64,000 nucleotides of DNA from Varanus komodoensis (taxonomy: Eukaryota; Chordata; Lepidosauria; Squamata; Varanidae). Below are positions 1 to 10,915 of the stretch, one piece after another. The stretch covers positions 2,448,325-2,512,324 of the forward strand of contig NW_025336429.1 in the NCBI RefSeq assembly GCF_004798865.1, written 5' to 3'. The notes under the pieces were generated by a model. It was given only the letters and a program-made list of their open reading frames with translations, did no database searches and was not told the DNA's origin. The first letter of the stretch is position 1; the number at the start of each line of letters is the position of its first letter. The position numbers were made by a program, and so were the translations under genes.

Positions 1-1
1 G

Positions 2-269
2 GGAGTGAAGGTCTTGATGGGCAGCACCTCTGCGGCAAACAGGAAGTACTGGAAGGCCGTGCAGGAGCACTTGCGCTCGCACGGGCACAGGCGGTCCATG
101 GCCCAGATCATAGCCAAGTGGAAGCGCCTGAAGGCACAGTTCTTCAGCCAGGGCATGAGGGCCGCCCTCGGGCAGCTGGCCATTAAGGATGCTCCGCAGT
201 ATTATACGCAGGTGCGATCCATCTGGCTCCTGGCAGGCAAGCCCACCTTTGGAGAGCGCAAGTGGCCCG
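2..269 (+). CDS. Myb/SANT-like gene, internal exon (partial at window edge)
   Basis: Open frame from base 2, ending in donor G|GTAAGC (GT at 270-271), phase 1. It carries the Myb/SANT-like helices and ends in FGERKWP. Reading past the donor meets TAA at 290-292, which supports the splice site. Confidence 0.72.
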
Positions 270-2783
270 GTAAGCAATTCCAGGTTAATTAAGTAAGTAA
301 GTAAGTAAGAGCTGTTAATTAAGAACGGGCTGGTGAAATGATCGCTTGTATCGCATTGTATCGGGAGCTGGGTTTCCCTTCATTCGTTTCAAGCAATAGA
401 TGGTCTCTTTGCAAAGGAGTTCTTCGTTTTTGATTCTCAGCTAACGGACTATAGCCTCAGGAAGGTGAGTCTCTGTGCAGGGACAAAGTAATTTGTTTGA
501 CCCCAAATTAGAAACGACTTCTCCTTTTTAGTAACCCTGGATGCTGCGAGTGCCTCTCTGGACGCTTTGCTAGAGAACTTTGAAAAGCTGGAGGGTCGGG
601 GTACCTGGTGGGAAGCGAGGCACGTGTCCTTGGACACAGAGGTAGTCATGAAGGGGAACCCCAGACTGAAGTGTACCTTTCATGTCTCAGTTGATATTCG
701 GAGGATAAGCACTACAGAAGGGGAGCAAGAGAAGCAGGAGAAGGAGGACAACGTCTGTGAGAGCAAAGAAGGGGCGGTCAAAATAGAACCCCTGGAAGGA
801 GAAGAGCTGCCGAGCCACGCGGCCGCATCCCAGCAGGACCCGCCGCCGCCGCATCCTTATCCACCCTCGGAGGAAGAGTGGTCCGCCTCCCAGTCGCAGT
901 CGCAGCTTGTCCAGGAGGGATCTTCCGAATCGGCTCCCTTCCATCCAGAAACGGAGGTCCCAACAGAGGTGAAGCAAGTGGCGGTGCTCCAGGAAATGCA
1001 CTTCTCAAGTGACGACGACGACAACCACGCCGTTTGCCCGGCCGCCCTGCCGGCCTCCGACAACGGCGCCGTTCTTACTCCAGGAGCTTCCTCTCCTTCT
1101 CCACCTCCTCAGAGTTGCCACTCGTGTGAGTAAACTCTCCGAATACTTCCATTTCCTTGGGAAAGTTGGGATCCCATCTGGTCCATGCAGTGTGTGTTTC
1201 CAGAGGTGGGTAGTGTGCAGCTGTCAGAACATCTGTCTCCACTATTTTTTTTTAAATGAGAAGAATGGCATTTGTGGCATTGGATGTGCCAACAGGGTCA
1301 GATTTAGCTTTTTTTTTTGCCAGCAAGGAATGTGCATTGCTTTTGGACACTTGGTAGTGCTTAAGATACAGTGGCAATGATGATGTATTTATATCCCACC
1401 TTATTTCCCTTTATGGGGAACCCAAGGCAGCTTGCATAGCTCCATTTTATCCTCACAACAACAGCCCTGTGAGGTAGGTTCTGTTGCGAGTTTGTGACTG
1501 GCCCAGAGCTCTCCAGAGATCTTCATGGCCAAGTGGGAACTAGAACCTGGATCTCCTGGCTCCCTGGTCCAGCACTCTTTCTTCCACCCACACGGGCTCT
1601 CTAGTGTGATAAAGTTGAACGAATTATTGATTGAATGAATGAATGAATGAATGAATGAATGAATGAATGGCATAATACTGGACTTCATTTTATTTTTTAA
1701 TGAAAAAATTGCATGTTTAGCCTTACAAAGGGCCAAGGGAGTCGGATTTGGCTTGTTTGCAAACAAACTTAATTTAAACTTCTGGGCATTTTATAATATT
1801 ACAGATGCCATTATTTCAAAAACATTTTGCAGCATCCTTCAATGTTGTTCCATAGATTCATCGAATTATAAAATCATGGAATAGTACAGTTTGGAAGGGG
1901 CCATGAAGGCCATCGGGTCCAACCTCCTGCTGGTGCAGGACCCCAAGTCCCATCATCCCGCTCAGGTGGCTGCCCAGTCTCTTTGTGAATGTCTCTAGTG
2001 TGGGAGAGCCCCCCACCTCTCTCGGCAGCTGGTTCCACTGTCCTATTGCTCTGACAGTGAGGAAGCTTTTCCTGATGTTCAGCCTGAATCTGGGTTGTCA
2101 CAATTTGAATCTCTCTTCTGTGTCCTTCACAGAAGAGAGTTAGCTTGTGTGTGGAAGTTTTGCCGTGCAAACATGCCAGACATCTTACAACTATCCAACA
2201 CCAACAGTGTGACATTCATTGACAAATGGAAGGTGTGTGTGTATTTTGAATATCTGCCTTTTGGCCCTGCCCGTTTTGTCTTTGGCTCTGCCCACCAGCA
2301 GAATGAAGCTCCCGGGAGCCCCAGAATGAGATTAGTCCTTGGTCTAAAGGTATTTCGTTTGCACGCATGTTTGTGTCTGCTGTTAATACACAACACCAAG
2401 TACTGAGTCTGTGACTTTCAGTATTTCTTTCAGCTATACAAATTAACAGCAGTAGCAGCACATGAAAAGAATTCCTGCACTGGATACTTGACCGTTCTGC
2501 AACACTCTTCGCCCTCGCACTATTTATTTTTTTTTCTTTGCATCCAGGTGAAGGACTGGAACACTTCAGGAAAGAAATCATGAATTACCTAGATGCAATC
2601 CACAAGAAGCTGGAGCGCATTGAAGAAACGGTCGATGCACTTCGGCGCAACGTTGTCCCTGAAATGCCCCGGAAATTCCTTGAAGAGATCGCCGCGATTG
2701 CGCATGGTTGTTCTGCTGCGCATACAAACCTGTTGCCCGCCCTGCCTCCTGCCTCCACTCTTCCCGTCAGGAGGGACTGCTGA
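2..2783 (+). CDS. Myb/SANT-like domain protein, 3' part (three exons, 5' end outside window)
   Basis: Three exons (2-269, 532-1125, 2548-2783) join with matching phase 1 at both introns and give an open frame of about 365 residues ending in TGA. Exon one holds the second half of a helix-turn-helix of Myb/SANT type: the stretch YWKAVQEHLRSHGHRR followed by AQIIAKWKRLKAQF has the usual spacing of the last two helices, including the KWKRLK recognition-helix pattern. The middle is acidic and proline/serine-rich with a sumoylation-like VKIEPLEG motif. The last exon encodes an amphipathic helix (YLDAIHKKLERIEETVDALR), probably a coiled coil for oligomerisation. Proteins of this plan are usually nuclear DNA-binding regulators, many derived from Harbinger-type transposon Myb proteins. 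The first helix and start codon lie before position 1. No specific orthologue is recognised. Confidence 0.72.
532..1125 (+). CDS. Myb/SANT-like gene, acidic/proline-rich exon
   Basis: Acceptor CTCCTTTTTAG ends at 531. The first two bases complete the split codon, giving Val then TLDAASASLDALLENFEKLE. The donor is T|GTGAGT (GT at 1126-1127), phase 1. The product is rich in Glu, Gln, Pro and Ser, with an aspartate run (SSDDDDNH) and a VKIE sumoylation-type motif. No folded domain is recognised in it. Confidence 0.72.
1382..1606 (-). repeat. MIR-like tRNA SINE, reverse orientation
   Basis: Contains the conserved core block recurring through the window (tail TATCCCACCTTATTT; core CCTCACAACAACAGCCCTGTGAGGTAGG), read as reverse complement. 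It lies in the second intron of the Myb/SANT-like gene. Confidence 0.7.
1632..1669. repeat. (GAAT)n microsatellite
   Basis: About nine tandem GAAT tetranucleotides. Confidence 0.95.
1849..2110 (-). repeat. CR1 LINE 3' end, reverse orientation
   Basis: Reverse-complement CR1 tail: an ATAGATTC/ATCATGGAATAG start, then GTTTGGAAGGGGCCATGAAGG, and a block ending in AGGAAGCTTTTCCTGATGTT. Intronic in the Myb/SANT-like gene. Confidence 0.8.
2548..2783 (+). CDS. Myb/SANT-like gene, last coding exon (coiled coil)
   Basis: A long pyrimidine tract and CATCCAG precede 2548. The first two bases complete a phase-1 Cys codon, then EGLEHFRKEIMNYL follows. It encodes a charged amphipathic helix (KKLERIEETVDALRRN) and stops at TGA 2781-2783. 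Confidence 0.72.
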
Positions 2784-3203
2784 AAGAATTTGTGCAGCGT
2801 TCCAATCTCCGAGTCCGCAAATCTGTAATGCATGCGCATGTGTTGAAATTATGGTATGTAATGTCAGAAAACGGGATTCTCCGTGTGGGAAAGGCTGTCT
2901 AAAGACACAATCCAATGCAAGTTTGGACAAAAAGCGCAACAACTTCCGGCGTGTCCCAACCTGTGTTGTGGGACATTTTCTGTCTCAACATGCATAGGAT
3001 TGCACCTTATGTGTAACTTTTACTTCTTTGGATCCTTTTTCCCCCACAACATGCAGATGGGGGCCGCTACATACTCCCTTCCCTCAAGAGGACACGCTCT
3101 TTTCTCTGTTTTGTCTCTCCTCGAATATACGACCACTTCTAGTACTAGTGCTAATTTATTTGACAGTGTGTCATGAAAGCACTCCTCCTGACATTGTAGA
3201 ACC

Positions 3204-3209
3204 AATAAA
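3204..3209 (+). terminator. Polyadenylation signal of the Myb/SANT-like gene
   Basis: AATAAA lies 420 bases after the stop codon and is followed by a TG-rich stretch (GATTGTTGTGTGTAG), a normal cleavage-site context. The 3' UTR would be about 2784-3230. Confidence 0.6.
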
Positions 3210-3359
3210 ACTTGATTGTTGTGTGTAGAACAGAGCGGACAGCATCACCTTCCTCATCGCCCCTCTGTCCCATCATCTCTGTGAAAAATGCCTTCTTTAT
3301 TCCTTGTGCAATCCAGGTTGATTTAGGCATCAAAGCACAGAAGGGCCTACTTAGCTGTC

Positions 3360-3552
3360 TGTTGTTTAGCTGCAAAATTGTGCCTGACCCATCACAACCC
3401 CATGGACAACATTCCTGCAGGTTTTCCTGTCCTCCTCCATCCCTCGGAGTCCACCCAAGTCCACACCTACCTCCCCAGTGACCCCATCCAGCCACCTCAC
3501 CCTCTGCCGTCCCCATCTTCTTTCGCCATCAGTTGTTCCCAGCATCACTTAG
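3360..3552 (-). repeat. BovB/RTE LINE 3' end, reverse orientation
   Basis: Matches the reverse complement of the 3' end seen in full at 17905-18650: CTGACCCATCACAACCCCATGG, a CCTCCATC region, and GTTCCCAGCATCA at the end. It lies just downstream of the Myb/SANT-like gene. Confidence 0.75.
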
Positions 3553-3582
3553 TCATCTAGGAGGACTCAAAAAGTCCCTGAT

Positions 3583-4325
3583 TTGAAACATAGAAACAGA
3601 GCGAGTCAGAAGGGGTCTCCCAGGCCATCTAGTCTGACCCCCGGCTCCAGCCAGCTCCGCTCACGACATGCCCACCATGTGCATGTCCAGCCTATCCTTG
3701 AACACCCTCACCGATGGGGCCTCAACAACTCCCATGGAAGCCCATTCCATACCCTCGGGGTCCTAACTGTCAGGAAGTGCTTCCTGGCATCCAAACTGAA
3801 ACTTTGTTCTCTGAGCTCGGCTCCATTGGAGCACGTCCTGCCCTCCTCTCCAGGGGAAAACAGGTCTCTACCCAGCTCTGTGTGACACCCCTTCACGTAC
3901 CTGTATTTCGCCAACAGATACCCTCTGAGTCTCCTCTAGGATGTAGAGACCCAGTTCCCTCAGTCTCGCCTCAGATGGCATCCCTTGCAAACTGGCCACC
4001 AACCTTGTGGCCCTTCGGTGCACTGACTCTAACCTGGCTATATCCTTCCTGTAATGTGGAGCCCAGAATTGAACACAATACTCCAGTTGTGGGTGCACCA
4101 GAGTCATACAGAGTGGTAGTGATTCCTCTCTTGATCTACTAGCCACACTTCTGGCTATGCAGCCAAGGGTGGCGTTCGCCCTCTTGACCGCCGCATCACA
4201 CTGCTGGCTCATGTTTGGCCTGCAGTCAACCAGCACCCCAAGGTCCCTTTCACAAGTGCTGCTCTCCAGCCACTTGTCCCCTAACATGTACTTATGACAC
4301 CTATTCCTATGCCCCAAGTGGATAG
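3583..4325 (-). repeat. CR1 LINE, 3' part of ORF2 and 3' UTR, reverse orientation
   Basis: The minus strand encodes the CR1 reverse-transcriptase C-terminus over 4317-3868 (motifs ERDLGVLVD, MSQQCDAAVKRAN, LEYCVQFWAPHYRKDI, RRATRLV, RLRELGLYILEE). The CR1 3' UTR follows to about 3583. Heavily 5'-truncated. Confidence 0.9.
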
Positions 4326-4761
4326 GACCAATCTAAATCTTCCAAAGCTGTGAAAAGTTTTATATTTCCTACAGCTCCTCATCATCTGGCAGGAGAAACC
4401 TCCCCTCCCCTGCAAATTGGCCAGGTGCTACAACCGTGAAGCCTGACCCACTCTTGAAATGAAGACTTGTGGTCCATCTGAATTAGCCAGGCATGCATCT
4501 GATTGAAGCTGAAACTGCATTTCGGGAAGCAGAAACAACAGTGGATGTCCACTTCTGAAAATATGAAGGCTTTCATCTTTCCTTCGGGTGAAACAGGCAG
4601 GTTACCGAGGTAGCATAGACCAGAAATGCTGAGAAGCATGTCAGTCCTTATTAATAGCAAGGCCAGAGAGTAGTTGGGCTAGGCTAAAAAGAAAAAAAAA
4701 AAGCATTACCTAATACAGTTGTTCAGGGGAGATCGTAAAAGGCCCACCTCCCTAGTTCCCC

Positions 4762-5213
4762 TCCACTCAGCTCTACTTAGGCCTCCCCTGGAGTCCTGTG
4801 TCCAGTTCTTGGCCCCACAGTCTAAGAAAGGTGCAGGCAAACTGGAAAGGGTTCAGAGGAGGGCAACGGACGATCCAGGGACTGAAAAATCTGCCCTGTG
4901 AATTGAGGTCGAAGGAACTGGGCACGTTAAGCCTCAAGAAGAGAAAACTGAAGGCAGGTAGAATAGCACTCATCAAGTCCTTGAAAGGCTGCCACACAGA
5001 GGAAGGACAGGAACTCTTCTTGATCATCCCAGAGTGCAGGACACGGAATAGCAGGCTCAGGTTACAGGAAGCCGGATTCTGGCTAGGTATCAGAGCAGTG
5101 CAACAACGGAAGCCGTAACCCAGGGAGGTTGTGGTTTCTCCCACACTGGAGGCATTCAAGATGCAGCTGGACAGCCATCTGAGAGGGACGGTCCAACAGG
5201 GAGTCCTGCATTT
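4762..5213 (+). repeat. CR1 LINE fragment, forward orientation
   Basis: Forward-strand CR1 ORF2 end ([25 protein letters not shown] region) and 3' sequence, diverged. It abuts an oppositely oriented CR1 tail at about 5213. Confidence 0.8.
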
Positions 5214-5345
5214 CATAGAATCATAGAACAGAAGAGTTGGAACGGGCCATGAAGGCCATTGAATCCAACCCCCTGCTGTTGCAGGACACCACATTACACC
5301 ATCCCACTCAGATGGCTGTCCAGTTTCTGTCCAGGAGCCATTTGA
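5214..5345 (-). repeat. CR1 LINE 3' tail, reverse orientation
   Basis: Starts with the CR1 3' terminal signature TCATAGAATCATAGAACAG and continues GAGTTGGAACGGGCCATGAA. It is fused tail-to-tail with the forward CR1 copy before it. Confidence 0.8.
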
Positions 5346-5446
5346 TGGCTCTTGATGCCTTCCAACTCTACTATTTTACTCTCTGTTCTTTTTTCTCGAT
5401 CAAAAAGAATCAAAATTTTAGGGTAGGTGAGGCCAAACCCACAAAA

Positions 5447-5464
5447 CACACACACACACACACA
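5447..5464. repeat. (CA)n microsatellite
   Basis: Nine CA dinucleotides. Confidence 0.9.
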
Positions 5465-6327
5465 ATATTTCTTCTCAAGCATTGCCGTTGGTTATGTCAT
5501 TCTCAAAAAAATATCTGCATAGTATTTCAAATCTTGAGAAGGCTCTCTCGCAATCTCACATGTGCACCCACGGCTGTGTGGACTTGGCTTTTGTTCATAG
5601 CAACACAGTTCTCGGCACAGGTGAGACATACTTGGAGGGACTGTGGAAAAAGGTTCAGGCTGCTAGGGATGTGTGAAGAATCCTTTCTGGGCATGAGAAT
5701 CTTTGCAGTTCCGGGAACTCCAGTCGGCTTTGTGGGAGCTTCGGTGTTTGTGTTCCTGGGGCGCTGTTTGTGGGGTGCTGTCCAGGAATCAAGTTCCATG
5801 CACTGCGCAAGCCTCTGACATGGAGGAAAGTTGCCAATTGTGCAACTTTCTTCCACCAGGTTTGTGGAGTTCCTCTTGTGCGCAGCCCAGTCTTAGAATG
5901 CCGGAGGGAACGGATTCTGCTAGGTTTCATTTTAATTCTATGACTGTCAACAAGGGAGGCCAGCTGGGGTCCTTGCTGAGGGGTCCTCTGAGAGGCATTG
6001 CCTGGACTCGCTCGTCTTCCTCACCGCTGGTTGCAAAGCAACACGGCAGAGGATGCTGCGTGCGGCTCATGGAAGAATTATGCAAAAGCTGCACCGTCTT
6101 CCAAGCAAAGAGGGACACAAAAAGAACCACCACTGACCAACAAATGGATGAGCGATTTGTATTTTATACTGTAGTGTTGAAAGGCGGGACGCACATTTAA
6201 TCAACTTATAAAGGAGGGGATGCTTTTTTGCAAGAGCGCCCCAAGACCTCAGTAGCGGACGGATATAAACGTTTTAAATGAATGAGTGAATGTGTCTCTG
6301 TCCTTCTACAAGCACATGAGAGAGACA

Positions 6328-6372
<45 letters not shown>
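6328..6372. repeat. (ATT)n microsatellite at the tail of an L2-like LINE
   Basis: About 15 ATT triplets, adjoining a reverse-oriented L2-like tail. The same arrangement occurs at 56011-56051. Confidence 0.95.
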
Positions 6373-6665
6373 GTAATAACATTTCTATGCCGCCCCTTGC
6401 CGAAACAATACAATGAAATACAATAGCACATAATAAATTACCATTAAATACAAAATACAAAAAATACATTGATTTACAAATATAAGATTAAAATTATCAG
6501 TATAAATTAAGTAAATAAAAATATAGGAGGAGAAAGAGAAGGAAGAAGAAGTTGCCCTGGCCAGATCATATGTTTTAACAATTAAAATGATGTTTAAATA
6601 AAAAGGTCTTTACCTGGCACCGAAATGCTGAGGGAAACCTAGCAGAGGGCACCCTTGGTTTAAGG
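6373..6665 (-). repeat. L2-like LINE 3' end, reverse orientation
   Basis: Begins ACATTTCTATGCCGCCCC, the tail motif shared by about a dozen copies here, and runs through AAAAGGTCTTTACCTGGCAC, which corresponds to the end of the reverse-transcriptase ORF. Confidence 0.75.
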
Positions 6666-8589
6666 GTGTGGGGAATCGACTTAGTTATGGAGATGTGATC
6701 TCATGGTTGAAATCTAGTCAGGTTTTCAGTCACTACAGGCAAATTCCTGTAACTTAGCACACAGCTTTGCAGTGGGACAGAGTCCTATGCCTGAATCTCC
6801 TCCCTCCTGCGGGGCAGCCCCGCTCTGGGAGAACGGTGTGGGTCTGTATGGCGTGACGAAGAGATGCGGCGATTTTAGACGGAGGAGGCCAGCTTCAGCA
6901 GCTGCATCCGTTGGCATGAAGACCTCTTTATACGAACCTAAAAGAGCCATTCCAACTTCTTGTTGTTCAGCTGTTCAGTTGTGTTCAACTACAAGGGATC
7001 CCATGAGCCAAATCGCACATTGTTTGATCCGGTGCCACCTCTTTCATCTGAATTATGCTCTGGCCCGTATCTTCTTGGATGGCTCTAAGCACCACACTCT
7101 TTAGCAACCTGGTTTTCTCTTGCCATGGAGCATCCCAGACACGATTTCATTCTCTAATGAGGTTGATCATGACGTGCCCAAAGTGAGTGAGGGTCAGTTT
7201 TGTTGTTTTGCCGACTAGGTTTAACATGTTTCAGCACATGCTTGTTCATCACCTTTGGTGTCCACGGAATGCATAGGCATTTCTGCCAACACCACAGTTC
7301 AGATTATGTCAAGCCAAATCTGTTGGAACAGACAACAAAATAAAATAAAGCCACATGGTAGGGGGAAGAATTGAAACTTTGAAACAAATCAGTTCTAAGT
7401 GCATCGAGAACCACGGAGTCACTGACCCTCGTAGCAGTGTGTCCTTAAAATGCTTCGCAAACCGTCCCTTACAACAACCCTGAAGGTAGACCAGTGCAAG
7501 CCCACTGGTTGTGTATGCTCAAGTGACATCGCTATTTCTACTATTATTACCGCTTGCTGCGTGCACAGACATCCTGCGATCCTCAGCCTGGGGGCTTTTG
7601 CCACCTCACCTTTCTTGCTCCTATGAGATCCTGGATTTGTATGTGGGGATGGGGTAGCTAAGGGTGTGATCCGGGTTGGGGTACTGTGCCTCCACCCCTC
7701 GCCCCACGACTTTCCAGAAAGCAGAGGCAAACGCTGGAATCATGACAGGTTTGAATGAGTTTGAAATGCAAGACTGAATGTGCTCAAATCTTGGCTGGTC
7801 TATTAGGGCTGCCAGACAGTTGCTAAAATCTAGAAGGAGTTCTGAAACATCCAATAGCTAACGGGGAAGGGAAGGGAAATGTTGGTTGTGTACTGAAGTG
7901 ATGTGTTTGGTCATCCAAAGCTCTCCCCTCCGAGAGAGTCCTGGCTTCAACATGATCTCGTCAAGGTCCAACCAGGTCTGCTTTTAATGTTTTCCTCCTC
8001 GTTTGGTCTGCTCTGCTTTGGTTCAGTCACCATGTTGCGCTTTTCCCTCCAGTCAAGCTATGCAAAGCATTTCTTCCCATCTCTTCTCTGTGCCTCTCAC
8101 AGGTGAAATCCTACGGCCAAACACTTGCCTCTGCGAAAGCCCACATTCCTGCCCGTGTTCCCCAGCACCTGGTGCTCCGCAACCATTTTCTGCCTTGTGC
8201 AGGAAGGCAGCCGCTATGGCCTCCTCTTCCTGGAAATTCTCAAGCCCACCCTAAATACCCCATTCAGGGTCGGCCGGTACTTTTTTGTGGCCAGAGGCAA
8301 AGGACAACATAATACCTACAGCCCCATCTTCCTTCAAGGTGGATGCCAGGGCAGCATCCTCCGAAACACCTGAAGGCCGTAGGCTAACTTTGCAGGTGCA
8401 GGGTGAATCCTCAGCACTCGGCCCTCCGAAATTGTGCCGCCGCTGGAAGAGGCAGCCTCACTGAGCCTGATGGTAGGGCCAGCTCCAGGTCTGCTCCACT
8501 GGCAGAACCTTGAGCCAGCCCTGGCTTCTCAGCCTAGCCTACCCCACAGGGTTGTTGTTTATTGACATACATCTATTTATAGGCTGCCT

Positions 8590-8720
8590 GTAATTGCCAA
8601 GGCCTTTCCGAAAGGAAAATAGAGACGGCGCCAGGCAGATTTCTCTAGGGAGGGAGTTCCAGAGATGGGGAGCAGCAGCAGAAAAGGCCCTTCGCCCGGT
8701 TGCCACCCTTCCCATGTCCC
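8590..8720 (-). repeat. L2-like LINE fragment, reverse orientation
   Basis: Contains GACGGCGCCAGGCAGATTTC and an adjoining GAGTTCCAGAGATGGGGAGC block, matching the coding end of the L2-like family seen at 44905-45210. Confidence 0.6.
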
Positions 8721-9567
8721 TGAGTTGTTATGGGGATAGAAATGGACTGGAGATTTATGTAAGTGGGATATAAATGTAAATTTAGTAATATAACAACAAC
8801 AGCCCCTCCATATCCAAGCAAAACCAGGGCGACTCCATGGGCACCAGTGACTGCCCATGTTTGTAACCTTAATTGTATGATTGCCCATGCAGTGTTCATC
8901 TCTTACTCATCTCTGATGAAATATAGGCATGCCCAGTTTAAAACAGTACTCTTTTTAGATTCATGAGTTTCTCATCAAGATGCCACAGTTGGGTTTCGTA
9001 TGAAATCTGAAATTGTGAAAAGCAGCTTACAGAATGTTAATGTTGCCAGAAAGAAACATTTCCATTTCATGACTCTTTATTTTCGTCAATGCACTAAAAT
9101 ATGTATACAGTACAATCCTTTAAAAGCAACCCATGCATAATAAAGGCAGCCACCTACAACAGCCAGCTAGTTTTAAATACACACACATACACAGGTCCTA
9201 CAGAAGGGCAAAAGAGGAGATGGGGTTAATCCGGAGGAGGAGATCCCGTTTGGATCTGACACTGAATGAGCAGAGGCCAGTGGTCAGATGCTTTTATGCC
9301 CGAATTTTAAAACATGGTTGACAAAGCTACAGCCCAAGGCCTTTACATTTGCAAATTCACTTCTCTTAGAAGTGTTCAGAATGGAGTCCTCCAATCAAAG
9401 ATCTTTTAATAGGCCACGAATGATCACAGTGATTATTCCCCATCTACTTCTGGTTGCTTTCACTTGCATATGCTAACTTGGTTTGTAAGTTATTCCAAAG
9501 TGCTGTATTCTACAGGGTAAATAGCAATCATATTAAACATTAAAAATTAAAAGTCGTGGGTTGGATC

Positions 9568-9680
9568 CAGGCATAAACCCACTGAAATCAACAGGCCTTA
9601 AGTCGTCATGGTCAAGTTCATGCCTATTGATTTCAACAGGTCTGCTCAAAGTATGACTAAGATGGGATCCAGCCCAATGA
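9568..9680. repeat. Short palindromic element (MITE-like)
   Basis: The ends are inverted copies: GGGTTGGATCC at the left, GGATCCAGCCC at the right. Inside, ACTGAAATCAACAGG pairs with CCTATTGATTTCAACAGG. Size and palindromy fit a non-autonomous DNA transposon. Family not assigned. Confidence 0.55.
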
Positions 9681-10721
9681 GGTTAAAATGAGAAAAAAAT
9701 CAATGTAATACAAACAGTGATAATGTGAACTAAGTACAAATAACAATAAACAAAATCTAAAACAATACTAAACACACAGAATGCATGTGAGACAGCAGAA
9801 CTTTGAAACAAGTAAACATTTTGTGAAAATATTAAGGTCACAAGAGCCTGGGCTGTGGAGGGGTGTATTCTTAATTTGAGAAGCTTCACATCTCAACCCC
9901 TGGTCTCAGACCCAAGGACCTTTGGTAGATGATAAAATGCCATCCTTGGTTCAGTCACATTATGGGTAAAGGGTTCCTTTTAGGTTTGGCGGTAAGTTTC
10001 AAAACTAGCTTATGACGCACTTGTTTTTAGCCTTTCCGGCAAGTCTCAAGACCAGAGCATGTCTGTGAGGGTAGACCAGGGTGTCTTCGTATGACATTCA
10101 ACAATACATCTCAAATAGTACCAAGTGCCTTTAAAAATGACCTACTTACACCCCAATTTCCCCCATTAACTAGTAAGTGTCAGTGTTTACTAAAACAAGG
10201 TTAAACCATCTAATAAGAAATAACTTTCTCCCACGTTATCTCACCTATGTGGGATAATTAGGTTAGATTGAGGATTTGCCTCCTTTGTGACTAGTCCAGT
10301 TCTGGGTGAACCTGCCTACCCTACGGCTCCACCCCATCCGCAGCGCTCCAGACCCTACGGGGCATTTCCAGGGGCTGCCACAGAAACGAGGAAGAGGAAC
10401 CCCCAGTTGCCATCGCACTCGCCCCCTTAAATCTGGGCCCAACCCTTTATCTCACATTAGCCTGAAGAAGATTAAAAAGGTTTAAAGGGCCATGCATTAC
10501 GGCATTTTTTTAAAGTTATGGGCAGTGTCTGCTTAACTCTTTCTGACTATTTAATATCTCATCATTCAAAAACTCAAAATGCATTCATGGAAGGCAACGT
10601 ACTCGCACAGAGCTTCTGCTCACGCCCATCTGCCCTTCTGACTGCTCACAAAACACCCCATGCATCCACTACGCTCGCTTTTCCTACTATTAATCATAGT
10701 TCTAGCTTATAATACAGTTAC

Positions 10722-10790
10722 AGCACAATCCTACGCATGTTTTATTCTGAAACAATTCCCATTGTATTCAAAGGACCTTACTCTGTAACA
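10722..10790. repeat. MITE-like fragment (CACAATCCTA family)
   Basis: Starts CACAATCCTACGCATGTTTT and continues with CCCATTGTATTCAAAGGACC, half of a palindromic family common in squamates. Related pieces lie near 2990 and 17160. Confidence 0.5.
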
Positions 10791-10793
10791 CTG

Positions 10794-10915
10794 CCATTCC
10801 CAACCTGGTGCCTTCCTGGGGTGTTGGACCACACCGTTCCCAGTATCCCCAGCCAGCACAACCCACTGCCTGCTCACTGGGTATAATGGGAGTTGTGGTC
10901 TCGTACCTGGCAGGT
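10794..10915. repeat. Palindromic element (AACCTGGTGCC family)
   Basis: Begins CCAACCTGGTGCCTTCC, with a centre around CCCAGCCAGCAC and a return arm GGGAGTTGTGGTC. This is the same inverted-repeat plan as copies at 22855, 36775 and 55620. Confidence 0.5.

Noticed and set aside
567-1133. Treating this stretch as a single-exon gene
   Set aside because: Its apparent start is a TTG inside an open frame, and the flanking splice sites join it in phase to the exons on both sides.
5237-5818. Plus-strand ORF of 193 codons
   Set aside because: It begins in a reversed CR1 tail, crosses a (CA)n run and has no domain or splice support.
6950-7300. Possible RTE-type LINE tail (GTTCAGTTGTGTTCAACTAC start)
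   Set aside because: Only the first 50 or so bases resemble the RTE/BovB end. The rest matches nothing I can name, so it is not listed as a feature.
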